A stretch of 58,200 bases of DNA from Bacillus sp. AFS006103 (GTDB lineage: Bacteria > Bacillota > Bacilli > Bacillales > Cytobacillaceae), in contig NTXX01000011.1 in the NCBI GenBank assembly GCA_002559145.1, positions 587,709-645,908 on the forward strand, given 5' to 3'. Position 1 is the first letter of the stretch, and every line of letters starts with the position of its first letter. Made by a program: the position numbers and the translations under genes. Positions 35,928 through 45,264 of the stretch are shown here, piece after piece. A model generated the notes under the pieces. It made no database searches, was not told the DNA's origin, and was given only the letters and a program-made list of their open reading frames with translations.

Positions 35928-37541
35928 ATGTTGGGGTGGAAACTAAGGCTGGGAAAACCAAAACTTCGACTGCAATCAACGATTACCCTGCTGGTTTGTA
36001 TTGTGGTCGTGATGGCCTTGATAGTAACCGAAATATTAATCACCAACCGAATTTCAAAAGAAACAGAGAAAAGCCAAGCCGAGAAAGCAACGGATATTGC
36101 AAGGATCGTAGCAAGGTCGCCGATTGTCATGAATGGACTAACCAATAAAAAAACAGAGAAGAATATCCAAACTTATGCGAATGATATAAAAAGGTCAACA
36201 CATGTTGAATTTATCGTTGTCATGGACATGTATGGGTATAGAAAATCACATCCAAACAGCAACCTTATAGGCTTGCATTTTATCGGCGGAGATGAAGGTC
36301 CGGTCTTAAAAGGAAAGGAGCATATTTCAACTGCGAAAGGAACATTGGGATTGTCCTTACGCTCGTTTGTTCCTGTTTATGACCATGAAAATCACCAAGT
36401 AGGGGCCGTTGCAGTAGGAATTTCTTTAGAAAAAGTAAATCAGGCCATCGCCCAGAGTCGGAAAATTATTTTAGTTGGAGTTGGTGTTGGAATTCTTGTC
36501 GGCATTCTTGGGGCATTGTTTCTTGCAAGAAAAATTAAAGCGATTCTGTTTGGACTTGAACCGGGTGAAATAGCCAAATTGCTTGAAGAACGAAGTGCAA
36601 TGCTGCAGTCAACAAAGGAAGGAATTTTGGCCGTTGATCAAGATGGGAAAGCGACACTTTTAAATAATGAGGGGATCAGACTGCTTCACAAAGCTGGTAT
36701 TCACGGATCCTTTTTAGGAAGAAAAGTGGATGAATATATACCGAATACCAAACTCTCAACCGTTTTAAAAACAGGTGAACCACAATTGGATCAAGAACAG
36801 GAAATAAATCATATTACTATTTTAACCAATCGAGTCCCAGTGATAGTGAAGGGGGAAATTGTCGGAGCGATTTCAACCTTCAGGGAAAAAACAGAGATCA
36901 AGGAATTGGCTGAACAATTAACCGGTGTAAAATTATACGCAGAGGCACTGCGAACCCAGTCACATGAATTTATGAATAAGCTGCATGTGGTTTCAGGATT
37001 AATCCACATGAAGGATTACCAAAGGGTTTCTTCTTACATAACAAAAATTGTCGACCACCAACAATCTGAGGTAGAATTTGTGGTCAGTCGATTTAAAGAT
37101 CCTGTTTTAGCTGGTTTTATTTTAGGGAAGCTGAGCTATGCAAGGGAAAATGGCTGTGAATTGATGATGGATGGGGAAGGAAATGTACCGGAACCGCAGC
37201 AGCAGGAGACCACGCATGAAGTGATCACGATTCTTGGAAATTTAATTGATAATGCCCTGGATGCAGTCGGAGAACGACCACTAAAAAAAGTTACCTTAAG
37301 GTTTGACTATTACGATGAAGTCCTGGCATTGGAGGTCCATGATACAGGACTGGGAATTGATGACGATATAATTAATAGCTTATGTGTTAAGGGGTATTCT
37401 ACAAAGGGTGAAAATCGAGGAATTGGTTTATATTTAGTGCAGCGAAGCTTGGAGAAATTAGAGGGACAGTTGGAAATTCACTCCCAAAAAGAAAAAGGGA
37501 CAACATTTATTGTTACATTTCCGTATAATATTAAAAAATAA
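35928..37541 (+). CDS. dctS: sensor histidine kinase, DctS/CitA family
   Basis: The 537-residue protein has a membrane helix (about 18-40), an extracytoplasmic PDC sensor domain with HPNSNLIGLHFIGGDEG, a second helix (about 180-203), a PAS domain and a kinase core with the phospho-acceptor TQSHEFMNKLHVVSGLI (His346) and ATPase motifs NLIDNALDAV, DTGLGIDD and GIGLYLV. It is a paralogue of the kinase at 7116. Linkage to dctP suggests it senses C4-dicarboxylates. The ATG lies only 4 bases after GGGGGG; the TTG three bases later is an alternative start. Confidence 0.9.
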   Translation: MLGWKLRLGKPKLRLQSTITLLVCIVVVMALIVTEILITNRISKETEKSQAEKATDIARIVARSPIVMNGLTNKKTEKNIQTYANDIKRSTHVEFIVVMDMYGYRKSHPNSNLIGLHFIGGDEGPVLKGKEHISTAKGTLGLSLRSFVPVYDHENHQVGAVAVGISLEKVNQAIAQSRKIILVGVGVGILVGILGALFLARKIKAILFGLEPGEIAKLLEERSAMLQSTKEGILAVDQDGKATLLNNEGIRLLHKAGIHGSFLGRKVDEYIPNTKLSTVLKTGEPQLDQEQEINHITILTNRVPVIVKGEIVGAISTFREKTEIKELAEQLTGVKLYAEALRTQSHEFMNKLHVVSGLIHMKDYQRVSSYITKIVDHQQSEVEFVVSRFKDPVLAGFILGKLSYARENGCELMMDGEGNVPEPQQQETTHEVITILGNLIDNALDAVGERPLKKVTLRFDYYDEVLALEVHDTGLGIDDDIINSLCVKGYSTKGENRGIGLYLVQRSLEKLEGQLEIHSQKEKGTTFIVTFPYNIKK

Positions 37542-37580
37542 TAATGTTATGTAAACCGATAGTTCGTTCAATCTTTTTCC

Positions 37581-37609
37581 TTTACATTCTATTATCATAG
37601 GAATATCAT
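37581..37609 (+). promoter_or_regulatory. sigma-A promoter of the thiamin operon
   Basis: TTTACA and TATCAT are 17 bases apart, and the expected start point near 37616 is just ahead of the TPP riboswitch. Confidence 0.7.
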
Positions 37610-37630
37610 GTAATTAATTAAATACAAGAT

Positions 37631-37724
37631 CTACTAGGGGTGCCCTGTAATCAGGCTGAGAGGAAACGATTAGTTTTTAACCCTTCGGACCTGATCTGGG
37701 TAATACCAGCGTAGGAAAGTAGCC
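37631..37724 (+). promoter_or_regulatory. TPP riboswitch (THI element)
   Basis: The conserved blocks of the thiamin pyrophosphate aptamer are all present: ACTAGGGGTGCC, CAGGCTGAGAGG, an optional variable stem, ACCCTTCGGACCTGATCTGG and GTAATACCAGCGTAGGAAAG. It lies between the promoter and a terminator hairpin ahead of thiM, so it is expected to stop transcription of the thiamin genes when TPP is plentiful. Confidence 0.97.
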
Positions 37725-37756
37725 AAGTGAATGTTTTGTTTTTCTCTGACTTACTA

Positions 37757-37787
37757 ACCAGGTCCGCTTATGGATCTGGTTTTTTTA
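37757..37787 (+). terminator. riboswitch-controlled terminator
   Basis: AACCAGGTCC pairs with GGATCTGGTT (one wobble) and is followed by TTTTT. AACCAGGTCC can also pair with aptamer sequence such as GGACCTGATCTGG, providing the switch. Confidence 0.85.
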
Positions 37788-37816
37788 TTTTTTAAAAAGG
37801 AAAAGGGGAGATTGGA

Positions 37817-38632
37817 ATGGAAAAAAATAGTTTGATTGAAACGCTAGGTAAAGTAAGAAAGGTTAACCCGCTTGTACATAATATCACCAATGTGGTCGTC
37901 ACAAATTTCACCGCAAATGGGCTTCTCGCCCTAGGTGCCTCACCTGTTATGGCGTATGCTGCCGAAGAAGTTGCTGACATGGCTAAGATTGCGAGTTCAC
38001 TAGTTTTGAATATAGGTACCTTAAACCCACTTACAGTAGAAGCGATGATTATTGCCGGAAAAGCGGCCAATGAATCTACTGTTCCAGTCATCTTTGATCC
38101 AGTTGGTGCTGGAGCCACGTCCTACCGAACCGAAACCGCTCAAAAAATAATGAGCGAAGTAAAAATCTCCGTTATCCGAGGCAACGCAGCGGAGATTGCC
38201 AATGTTATCGGGGAGAAATGGGAGATAAAAGGCGTCGATGCAGGAACTACAGCAAACGGGGATACCGTTACCCTCGCGATCAAAGCGGCACAAACATGGA
38301 ATTGTGTTGTTGTCATCACTGGAAAAGAGGATGTCGTCTCGGACGGTGAAACAACCTATCTTGTTCGCAATGGACATCCTCTCATGACAAAGGTGACGGG
38401 AATGGGGTGCCTTTTAACGTCAGTAATCGGTGCATTTGCAGGGGTGGAAAAGGATCTGCTTCAAGCTTCGGTGTCCGCATTAACGTTCTATGAGATTGCT
38501 GCTGAAAAAGCGGCGGCACAGACAGCTGGAATGGGACCAGGAAGTTTCCAAATTGAATTTTTAAATCAATTAGCTTTGGTTTCTTCGGAAGATATAATTT
38601 CACATGCTTTATTTACAAAGGTGAATCGATAA
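37817..38632 (+). CDS. thiM: hydroxyethylthiazole kinase
   Basis: The 271-residue protein matches Thi[20 protein letters not shown] at the start, the MAYAAEEV segment, and [15 protein letters not shown] containing the conserved Cys and anion hole. It phosphorylates 4-methyl-5-hydroxyethylthiazole with ATP to give the thiazole half of thiamin phosphate. It is the first gene after the TPP riboswitch. AAAAGGGGAG precedes the ATG. Confidence 0.97.
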   Translation: MEKNSLIETLGKVRKVNPLVHNITNVVVTNFTANGLLALGASPVMAYAAEEVADMAKIASSLVLNIGTLNPLTVEAMIIAGKAANESTVPVIFDPVGAGATSYRTETAQKIMSEVKISVIRGNAAEIANVIGEKWEIKGVDAGTTANGDTVTLAIKAAQTWNCVVVITGKEDVVSDGETTYLVRNGHPLMTKVTGMGCLLTSVIGAFAGVEKDLLQASVSALTFYEIAAEKAAAQTAGMGPGSFQIEFLNQLALVSSEDIISHALFTKVNR

Positions 38633-38647
38633 GAGGAGGTAATTTTC

Positions 38648-39466
38648 ATGAAAAAGGCATTAACAATCGCAGGCTCAGATAGCGGCGGCGGTGCCGGAAT
38701 TCAAGCCGACTTAAAGACGTTTCAGGAATTAGAGGTGTTCGGAATGTCAGCGTTGACGGCTGTAACGGCCCAAAATACACTAGGAGTTCATGCGGTCTAT
38801 CCAATGTCTGCAGAGGCAGTTATAAAGCAGATTGAAGCGATTGGCGTGGATATTGGTGCAGATGCAGTAAAAACAGGGATGCTGTTCAATGCGGAAATTA
38901 TTGAGGCTGTCGCTAATCAACTGACGTTTTATGGATGGGAGAATGTGGTGGTTGATCCGGTCATGATTGCAAAAGGTGGCGCTTCTTTGCTGCAAATGGA
39001 AGCCATTTCGGCTTTGAAAAAATACTTGTTACCACGTTCCAAAGTAATCACACCGAACATTCCTGAAGCGGAAGTGCTAACGGGCATGGTGATTCAAAGC
39101 CCCGCAGATAAACGGGAAGCTGCCAAAAGATTATCTGACTTAGGTGTCAAAAATGTTGTAATCAAAGGCGGTCACGATGAGAATGAGTCCGAGTCAACAG
39201 ATGTTTTATTTGATGGGAAGGAATTTTTCACCTTTACATGTCAGCGAATCGAGACAAAGAACACACATGGAACCGGATGTACATTTTCCGCTGTGGTCAC
39301 TGCTGAGCTGGCCAAAGGGGCAACTGTTTATGAAGCCGTTTTGAAAGCAAAGGATTTTATTCAGGCGGCAATTGAGGATCAACTAGAGATTGGTCAGGGA
39401 CATGGGCCAACTAACCACTGGGCCTATCGAAAAAGAAACATCGCAAAGGAGTTAACCAGATCATGA
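38648..39466 (+). CDS. thiD: hydroxymethylpyrimidine/phosphomethylpyrimidine kinase
   Basis: The 272-residue ribokinase-fold protein has [32 protein letters not shown] and the anion-hole motif [11 protein letters not shown]. ThiD phosphorylates HMP twice to HMP pyrophosphate. A TAAGAGGAGG ribosome binding site lies in the 15-base gap after thiM. It overlaps thiE by four bases. Confidence 0.97.
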   Translation: MKKALTIAGSDSGGGAGIQADLKTFQELEVFGMSALTAVTAQNTLGVHAVYPMSAEAVIKQIEAIGVDIGADAVKTGMLFNAEIIEAVANQLTFYGWENVVVDPVMIAKGGASLLQMEAISALKKYLLPRSKVITPNIPEAEVLTGMVIQSPADKREAAKRLSDLGVKNVVIKGGHDENESESTDVLFDGKEFFTFTCQRIETKNTHGTGCTFSAVVTAELAKGATVYEAVLKAKDFIQAAIEDQLEIGQGHGPTNHWAYRKRNIAKELTRS

Positions 39467-40122
39467 TCGATTTGCGAGAGGCATTACGTGTTTATTTTAT
39501 TATGGGAAGCACCAACTGTGTGAAAAATCCAGCCGCTGTGCTAAATGAGGCGATTTCAGGTGGAATTACCCTTTTTCAATTCCGCGAAAAAGGGGAAGGG
39601 GCATTCACTGGTTCTGAAAAATATGCACTGGCTCAAATGCTACAGACCATTTGTCGAGAACATCAAATCCCCTTCATTGTGAATGATGACATTGAGCTAG
39701 CTGTAGCGATAGATGCGGACGGTGTTCATATCGGGCAAGAGGATGAAACAGTAAAAACAGTTCGAACGAAAATCGGCGCGGATAAAATCCTTGGGGTTTC
39801 CGTCCATTCTACAGAAGAAGCCCTGACAGCAATCCAAGATGGAGCGGATTATTTTGGGATTGGACCTGTTTTTCCGACCAAAACAAAGGCGGATGCCAAG
39901 CCTTCTCGAGGAACGACGTTGATTGAAAAACTGCGTAAAGATGGCTGCGAGACACCGATTGTTGGAATCGGTGGTATCACGATTGAAAATGCAGGTTCGA
40001 TTATTGAGGCGGGAGCTGATGGGGTTTCAGTGATAACTGCCATCAGCCAGGCAGACTCACCGCAGGATGCAGCGCGGGCATTAAGAAATAGTGTCATTCT
40101 TAAAGGCGTGGTGGAATCGTGA
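39463..40122 (+). CDS. thiE: thiamin phosphate synthase
   Basis: The 219-residue TIM-barrel protein has [34 protein letters not shown] and [12 protein letters not shown], all diagnostic of ThiE. It joins HMP pyrophosphate and thiazole phosphate to thiamin phosphate. It overlaps thiD at its start and thiW at its end, each by four bases. Confidence 0.97.
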   Translation: MIDLREALRVYFIMGSTNCVKNPAAVLNEAISGGITLFQFREKGEGAFTGSEKYALAQMLQTICREHQIPFIVNDDIELAVAIDADGVHIGQEDETVKTVRTKIGADKILGVSVHSTEEALTAIQDGADYFGIGPVFPTKTKADAKPSRGTTLIEKLRKDGCETPIVGIGGITIENAGSIIEAGADGVSVITAISQADSPQDAARALRNSVILKGVVES

Positions 40123-40631
40123 CAAAAACCCATAAACTGACGTTGACCGCAATGATGATTGCCATTGGAACCATTTCGAGCAATCTTTTCTATATTCCCA
40201 TCGGCTTTACAAAGGTCTTTCCGATCCAGCATTTTATGAATGTTTTATCAGCGGTTTTGTTAGGTCCTTATTATGCGGTTGCCCAGGCCTTTGGTGTTTC
40301 ATTACTCAGAAATTTAATGGGAACGGGTTCGCTTTTTGCCTTTCCCGGCAGTATGGTCGGAGCATTGCTTGCCTCGCTCTTATTCTGGAAAACGCGAAAA
40401 CTATATCTTGCTTTTATCGGTGAGGTGATTGGGACAGGAATCCTAGGCGCACTCCTTTCCTATCCAATCGCAACACTTATTCTCGGCCAAAAAGCGACTG
40501 TGTTTGGATTTATTCCTTTATTTATTTTTAGTTCGTTTGCAGGAGCGCTGCTTGGATTTATTATCCTAACTGTTTTTTTAAGGAAAAAAGTATTAATTGT
40601 GAATGAAAATGACACAACAATCAGGAAGTAA
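40119..40631 (+). CDS. thiW: ThiW, probable thiazole ECF transporter substrate-binding subunit
   Basis: The 170-residue membrane protein has about five helices and the ThiW motif [18 protein letters not shown]. ThiW is a riboswitch-controlled S-component of energy-coupling-factor transporters thought to import the thiazole moiety used by ThiM. The start is GTG at 40119, overlapping the thiE stop. The shared energy-coupling module is not encoded in this window. Confidence 0.92.
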   Translation: MTKTHKLTLTAMMIAIGTISSNLFYIPIGFTKVFPIQHFMNVLSAVLLGPYYAVAQAFGVSLLRNLMGTGSLFAFPGSMVGALLASLLFWKTRKLYLAFIGEVIGTGILGALLSYPIATLILGQKATVFGFIPLFIFSSFAGALLGFIILTVFLRKKVLIVNENDTTIRK

Positions 40632-40656
40632 TCTTTAGTCATAAGGGTGTGTACAC

Positions 40657-41940
40657 ATGAATGGAGATCTGCTAGCTAAAATCTCGCAAGAAGTAGAAGG
40701 GCGAGAAGCGGAATTAATTGAATTGTTGACAGGACTTATTGCATTCCCAACGGTTAGTCCTCCTGCTCGTAATACAAATGAGGTGCAGAATTTTATAAAG
40801 GATTATTTAGAAGACTTGGGATTTAACACCGATAAGTGGGACGTTTACCCGGGAGATGCTAATGTCGTCGGTGTATTACCGGGAGAATCTCCTGCAGGTT
40901 TTAATAGTTTAATTGTAAATGGTCATGTCGATGTCGCAGAAGTGGGTGATCACTCTGATTGGGAGGAGTCTCCATTTTCAGCATATTGCAAAGAAGGTCA
41001 TATTTATGGACGTGGTGTGGCCGATATGAAGGGTGGTATTGCAGCAGCACTTATCGCGATTAAACTTTTAAAAGAAATGGGAATTTCGCTCCAAGGCGAT
41101 CTCCAATTTCAATCGGTTATTGGCGAAGAGGTTGGGGAGGCTGGAACCCTGGCATGCATGGAGAGAGGGTATACAGCCGACTATGCGGTAGTGGTCGATA
41201 CGAGTGATTTACATATCCAGGGACAAGGTGGAGTCATTACCGGATGGATAACCATTCAAAGCAAGGAAACCCATCATGATGCAATGCGGCGGAAGATGAT
41301 TCATGCAGGCGGTGGTGTTAAAGGGGCCAGTGCGATTGAGAAAATGATGAAAATTATTTCCGGGCTTCAAGAATTAGAACGTCACTGGGCTATTACGAAA
41401 AACTATGAAGGCTTTCCTGCCGGCACAAATACCATAAATCCTGCCGTCATTGAAGGTGGGCGGCATGCTGCCTTTGTCGCTGATCGCTGTGCCCTTTGGG
41501 TAACGGTTCACTTTTACCCAGATGAAGACTACGAAGGGGTAATTAAAGAAATTGAACAACATATTGGTGCGGTTGCGGCAGCAGATCCATGGCTTCGTGA
41601 GAATCCACCACAATTTGTTTGGGGCGGAAAATCAATGATTGTCGACCGTGGCGAAATTTTTCCATCTTTGGAAATTGATGCGAATAATCCCGGCACAAAG
41701 GCATTAGCCAACTCGTTTGAAAAATTGTTAACGTACCGTCCAACTGTGGGGATGTCTACCACCGTTACGGATGCAGGCTGGTTGGGACGAGCGGGTATTC
41801 CAACAGCCATTTTTGGACCTGGAAAATTGGAAGACGCTCATGCTGTGAATGAGAAAGTGGAGATTCGCCAATTATTAGATTTCACAAAAGTGTTAGCTGT
41901 ATTTATCGCTGAGTGGTGCAACACGAGAAAGGAGCAGTAG
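40657..41940 (+). CDS. ArgE/DapE-family deacylase, probable formylaminopyrimidine deformylase (YlmB-like)
   Basis: The 427-residue M20-family metalloprotein has the zinc motifs VNGHVDVAEVGD and GRGVADMKGG and the catalytic IGEEVGEAG. By its place immediately before tenA and the thiX-Y-Z transporter, it is most likely the N-formyl-4-amino-5-aminomethyl-2-methylpyrimidine deformylase (YlmB in B. subtilis), which removes the formyl group from base-degraded thiamin. Acetylornithine deacetylase is the alternative by sequence family alone. It follows thiW by only 25 bases. Confidence 0.88.
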   Translation: MNGDLLAKISQEVEGREAELIELLTGLIAFPTVSPPARNTNEVQNFIKDYLEDLGFNTDKWDVYPGDANVVGVLPGESPAGFNSLIVNGHVDVAEVGDHSDWEESPFSAYCKEGHIYGRGVADMKGGIAAALIAIKLLKEMGISLQGDLQFQSVIGEEVGEAGTLACMERGYTADYAVVVDTSDLHIQGQGGVITGWITIQSKETHHDAMRRKMIHAGGGVKGASAIEKMMKIISGLQELERHWAITKNYEGFPAGTNTINPAVIEGGRHAAFVADRCALWVTVHFYPDEDYEGVIKEIEQHIGAVAAADPWLRENPPQFVWGGKSMIVDRGEIFPSLEIDANNPGTKALANSFEKLLTYRPTVGMSTTVTDAGWLGRAGIPTAIFGPGKLEDAHAVNEKVEIRQLLDFTKVLAVFIAEWCNTRKEQ

Positions 41941-41944
41941 TGAT

Positions 41945-42616
41945 ATGAGATTTACCCAGAGACTTTTTGAAAAAGTAAGTGATATTTGGGAGAAAACCCA
42001 TCAACATCCCTTTGTTGTCGGGATAGGAACAGGGGAGTTGCCCGTCGAATCATTTATCCGCTATATGAAACAGGACTATGTGTTTTTAATTGACTACTCC
42101 AAGTTGTTTGCGGCAGGGGCAATTAAAGCAAGAGACATTGAGACGATGGCCGCTTTTGCTAAGCTTTTGGATGAGACATTACATGGAGAAATGGACCTTC
42201 ACCGACAGTACGCTGAGCGATTTGGGATTACAGATCAACAGCTGGAAGATACAAAGCCAATGCCGATTAACTTAGCTTACACACGGTATATGTTGAATGT
42301 CGCACAGAATGGGTCGCTTGCGGAATTAGTCTCTGCTCTCTTGCCGTGTATGTGGAGCTACCGGGAGATTAGCATGATGCTAGCAACTAACTATCCTGGT
42401 GCTAGTGAACATCTACTTTACGGGGAATGGGTGAAAATGTACTCATCTAATGAGTTTGGTTCATTAGCCACCTGGCTGATTGATTTGCTCGATAAATTAA
42501 CCGATGGAAAACCGGAGCGGGAGTTAGCCATCTTGGAAGAACATTTCCTGACAACATCTCGGTTTGAATATATGTTTTGGGATATGGTTTACCTGGGAGG
42601 CGAGTGGCCTGTCTAA
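41945..42616 (+). CDS. tenA: aminopyrimidine aminohydrolase (thiaminase II family)
   Basis: The 223-residue all-helical protein shows TenA motifs: HPFVVGIGTGELPVESFIRY, QDYVFLIDY, and LLPCMWSYREI with the catalytic Cys. It converts aminomethylpyrimidine, produced by the preceding deformylase, to HMP, which ThiD can use. It starts 4 bases after the deformylase stop. Confidence 0.95.
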   Translation: MRFTQRLFEKVSDIWEKTHQHPFVVGIGTGELPVESFIRYMKQDYVFLIDYSKLFAAGAIKARDIETMAAFAKLLDETLHGEMDLHRQYAERFGITDQQLEDTKPMPINLAYTRYMLNVAQNGSLAELVSALLPCMWSYREISMMLATNYPGASEHLLYGEWVKMYSSNEFGSLATWLIDLLDKLTDGKPERELAILEEHFLTTSRFEYMFWDMVYLGGEWPV

Positions 42617-42620
42617 CTCG

Positions 42621-43358
42621 ATGATGTTATCAATTCAAGAACTCTCCTATTCTTTTGAGGAGGAAAAGCCAATCTTCCAAGGACTTACCTTCGATGTAAA
42701 GCGCGGAGAATTTGTTTCTGTTATCGGTGCGAGCGGGTCTGGGAAAAGTACGCTTTTCAAATTGGTAACCGGCTTACTCGAACCAGATCAGGGGGACATT
42801 CTGATTGATGGTCAACGGACTGGAAAGCGATTAGGAAGTGTTGGCTATATGCCGCAAAAAGATTTGCTGTTACCGTGGCGAACGGTATTAGAAAATGTAT
42901 TATTACCTCTTGAAGTTACTAAGGAGCGTAAGCAAGCGAAATTACGTGAAATAAAAGAGTGGTTAGCGCGTTTTGGATTAGCAGACTATGAAAATACCTA
43001 TCCCAAAGAGCTTTCGGGAGGAATGAAGCAGCGCGTCGCCTTTTTAAGGACCTTGATGACGGGAAAGGAACTTCTATTATTAGATGAGCCGTTTGGCGCA
43101 CTTGATTCGCTGACAAAACGAAACATGCATCAATGGTTACTAGGTCTGTGGGGGGAATTACAAAAGACGGTATTGTTCATTACCCATGACCTGGAGGAGG
43201 CCATTTTGTTAAGCGATAGAGTTTATGTGCTCCACGATAAAGGAATGAAAGAAATGAAGGTCACCCTGCCGAGGCCTAGAAGTTCACAGCTAATCTATCA
43301 ATCTGAGTTTATTACGATGAGAAAAGAACTGGAGTGGCTGATTCAAAATGAAAACTAG
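42621..43358 (+). CDS. thiZ: thiamin-precursor ABC transporter ATPase
   Basis: The 245-residue ABC ATPase has Walker A GASGSGKST, a Q-loop MPQKDLLLPW, the signature LSGGMKQRVAF and Walker B LLLDEPFGALD. It belongs to the nitrate/taurine/pyrimidine-precursor (NitT/TauT-like) group. The ATG at 42621 (or 42624) lies five bases after the tenA stop with only a distant GGGAGG, so translation is probably coupled. With the permease and the binding protein downstream it forms the importer of formylaminopyrimidine. Confidence 0.9.
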   Translation: MMLSIQELSYSFEEEKPIFQGLTFDVKRGEFVSVIGASGSGKSTLFKLVTGLLEPDQGDILIDGQRTGKRLGSVGYMPQKDLLLPWRTVLENVLLPLEVTKERKQAKLREIKEWLARFGLADYENTYPKELSGGMKQRVAFLRTLMTGKELLLLDEPFGALDSLTKRNMHQWLLGLWGELQKTVLFITHDLEEAILLSDRVYVLHDKGMKEMKVTLPRPRSSQLIYQSEFITMRKELEWLIQNEN

Positions 43359-44106
43359 GTTGAAAAAATGGGCGGAACAGTACGGTTTGTTTTTATTAGT
43401 TGTCCTCCTTCTCGTCAGTGGATGGGAGTGGGTAGTCAGGCAGGGAATGATCCCATCATTTATTTTGCCTGCTCCTTCAGCTATTTGGGGAGCATTGCTT
43501 GAAAATCGACAGCTGTTGTTTGAGGAGCATTTACCCGCGACTTTAAAGGAAGTTCTGATTGGGTTCGGGCTGTCTGTTATCGGCGGTCTATTCATGGGAG
43601 TAGGGATGCATTTTTCCCGTTCATTAGAAAAAGTTCTTTATCCGTTTCTTGTCATCTCCCAAACAGTGCCGCTCATTGCCATTTCACCTATTTTTATCAT
43701 GTGGTTCGGATATTCGATTTGGAGCAAAATTGCCGTCACCATTTTAACGGCATTTTTTCCCATCGTCGTCAGTACGTATGATGGGCTGAAAACAGGTAGT
43801 CTTGAATATCGTGAATTACTGTTAACAATGGGCGCTAATCGCTGGGACATTTTTAATAAAATTCAACTGCCGATGGCGTTGCCTGCCATTTTTTCAGGAT
43901 TGAAATTGTCGGTTGTTTATTGCGTCGTCGGTGCGACGATTGGAGAATGGCTGGGGGCAAGTGAAGGCTTAGGATATTTCAGTCGAAGAATGTCGGGTAA
44001 CTTACAGGCAGACTCCGTTTTTGCATCGATATTCCTGCTGTCCATGCTGGGGATCGTGTTATTTTTGTTGATTGGTTTATTGGAAAAACAGGTATTAAAA
44101 AAATAG
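43348..44106 (+). CDS. thiX: thiamin-precursor ABC transporter permease
   Basis: The 252-residue membrane protein has about six helices and the permease EAA loop GANRWDIFNKIQLPMALP. It is of the NitT/TauT-type permease family. It overlaps thiZ by 11 bases. Confidence 0.9.
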   Translation: MKTRLKKWAEQYGLFLLVVLLLVSGWEWVVRQGMIPSFILPAPSAIWGALLENRQLLFEEHLPATLKEVLIGFGLSVIGGLFMGVGMHFSRSLEKVLYPFLVISQTVPLIAISPIFIMWFGYSIWSKIAVTILTAFFPIVVSTYDGLKTGSLEYRELLLTMGANRWDIFNKIQLPMALPAIFSGLKLSVVYCVVGATIGEWLGASEGLGYFSRRMSGNLQADSVFASIFLLSMLGIVLFLLIGLLEKQVLKK

Positions 44107-44140
44107 AAATCGCTTCAACTAAGAGAGGAAGAACGTAAAA

Positions 44141-45136
44141 ATGAAAAAGAGTTTTTTGATTATGGTCAGTCTATTGTTACTTTTATTAAGTGCTTGCGGA
44201 AAAGAAGCAGCTGAAAAAAAGGGTGGTTCGAACGAGAAACTTCAGAAAGTAAGCTTAATGCTCGATTGGTACCCTAATGCGGTCCATTCATTCCTGTTTG
44301 CAGCAGAGGAAAAGGGATACTTTAAAAAACAAGGCTTAGATGTGGATATCCAAATGCCTGCAGATACGAATGATCCGCTCAAACTTGTCGCAGCGAATCA
44401 AATTGATATGGCCTTAAGCTATCAACCACAGGTACTCGTGGCACGCAGTGAAGATATTCCTGTGCAATCATTTGGTGCGGTTGTCCGCCACCCGCTAAAT
44501 CAATTAATGGTGCAAGCCGATGGTCCGATTCAATCCCCTAAGGATTTAGCAGGGAAAACGATTGGTTATCCATCGATTCCGTTGGATGAAGCGATTGTTC
44601 AAACCATGGTAAAAGCGGACGGCGGAAATGCCGAGAAGATTAAAATGGTCGATGTCGGCTGGGATCTGATCCCTGCGATGGCAACGAAAAAAACAGATGC
44701 CCTAATCGGCGGTTATATTAACCATGAGAAATTATTGCTCGATAAAGAGGGGCACCCGATGAGAACTTTAAATCCTGCTGACTTTGGCGTACCTGATTAT
44801 TATGAATTGGTATTGGTCGCTAGTGAAAAAGGATTGAAAGAAAAGCCAGCCGTATTTAAAAAGTTCATGGCGGCGGTTACAGAAGGTCAAAAATATGTCC
44901 AGGCTCATCCCGAAGATGGACTTTCAATATTAATGAGTCATGAAGATAAAACGTCACCACTAGAGAAGGATGTCGAAACAAAAAGCTTAGAAATCCTCCT
45001 CCCGCTGATGGACGCAAAAGAAAAACCATTCGGCTACCAAGACCCCGAAACATGGAAAAACACCGCCCAATGGCTAAAAGACAACAAAGTCATTAAACAA
45101 ACCGTCCAAGCTGGGGATGCATTTATTAATTTCTAA
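44141..45136 (+). CDS. thiY: thiamin-precursor-binding lipoprotein
   Basis: The 331-residue protein has a lipoprotein signal with lipobox LSAC (Cys19) and a NMT1/THI5-like domain with LMLDWYPNAVHSFLFAAEEK and KTIGYPSIPLDEA, as in ThiY proteins that bind N-formyl-4-amino-5-aminomethyl-2-methylpyrimidine. It is the last gene of the nine-gene thiamin group. Confidence 0.92.
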   Translation: MKKSFLIMVSLLLLLLSACGKEAAEKKGGSNEKLQKVSLMLDWYPNAVHSFLFAAEEKGYFKKQGLDVDIQMPADTNDPLKLVAANQIDMALSYQPQVLVARSEDIPVQSFGAVVRHPLNQLMVQADGPIQSPKDLAGKTIGYPSIPLDEAIVQTMVKADGGNAEKIKMVDVGWDLIPAMATKKTDALIGGYINHEKLLLDKEGHPMRTLNPADFGVPDYYELVLVASEKGLKEKPAVFKKFMAAVTEGQKYVQAHPEDGLSILMSHEDKTSPLEKDVETKSLEILLPLMDAKEKPFGYQDPETWKNTAQWLKDNKVIKQTVQAGDAFINF

Positions 45137-45144
45137 ACCATATT

Positions 45145-45207
45145 GGTGTCAGGCACCACAAAAAGACAATACAAGCAAACTGTCCGCTGTGGGTGGACGG
45201 TTTGCTC
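45145..45207. repeat. short palindromic repeat copy 5 with companion hairpin
   Basis: GGTGTCAGGCACC (45145-45157) is followed by ACAAAAAGACA and then a stem AAGCAAACTGTCC/GGACGGTTTGCT (one wobble; 45173-45207). The layout matches that at 21036-21100. No T-run follows, so termination here is uncertain. Confidence 0.75.
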
Positions 45208-45220
45208 TTGAACATTCATA

Positions 45221-45264
45221 AAAAGACCGCTGCTTTCTTTCAATGGCAGCGGTCTTCATCTTTT
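45221..45264. terminator. bidirectional terminator between thiY and tgl
   Basis: AAGACCGCTGC pairs perfectly with GCAGCGGTCTT; on the minus strand TTTTTATG follows. It begins at the tgl stop codon. Confidence 0.85.
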
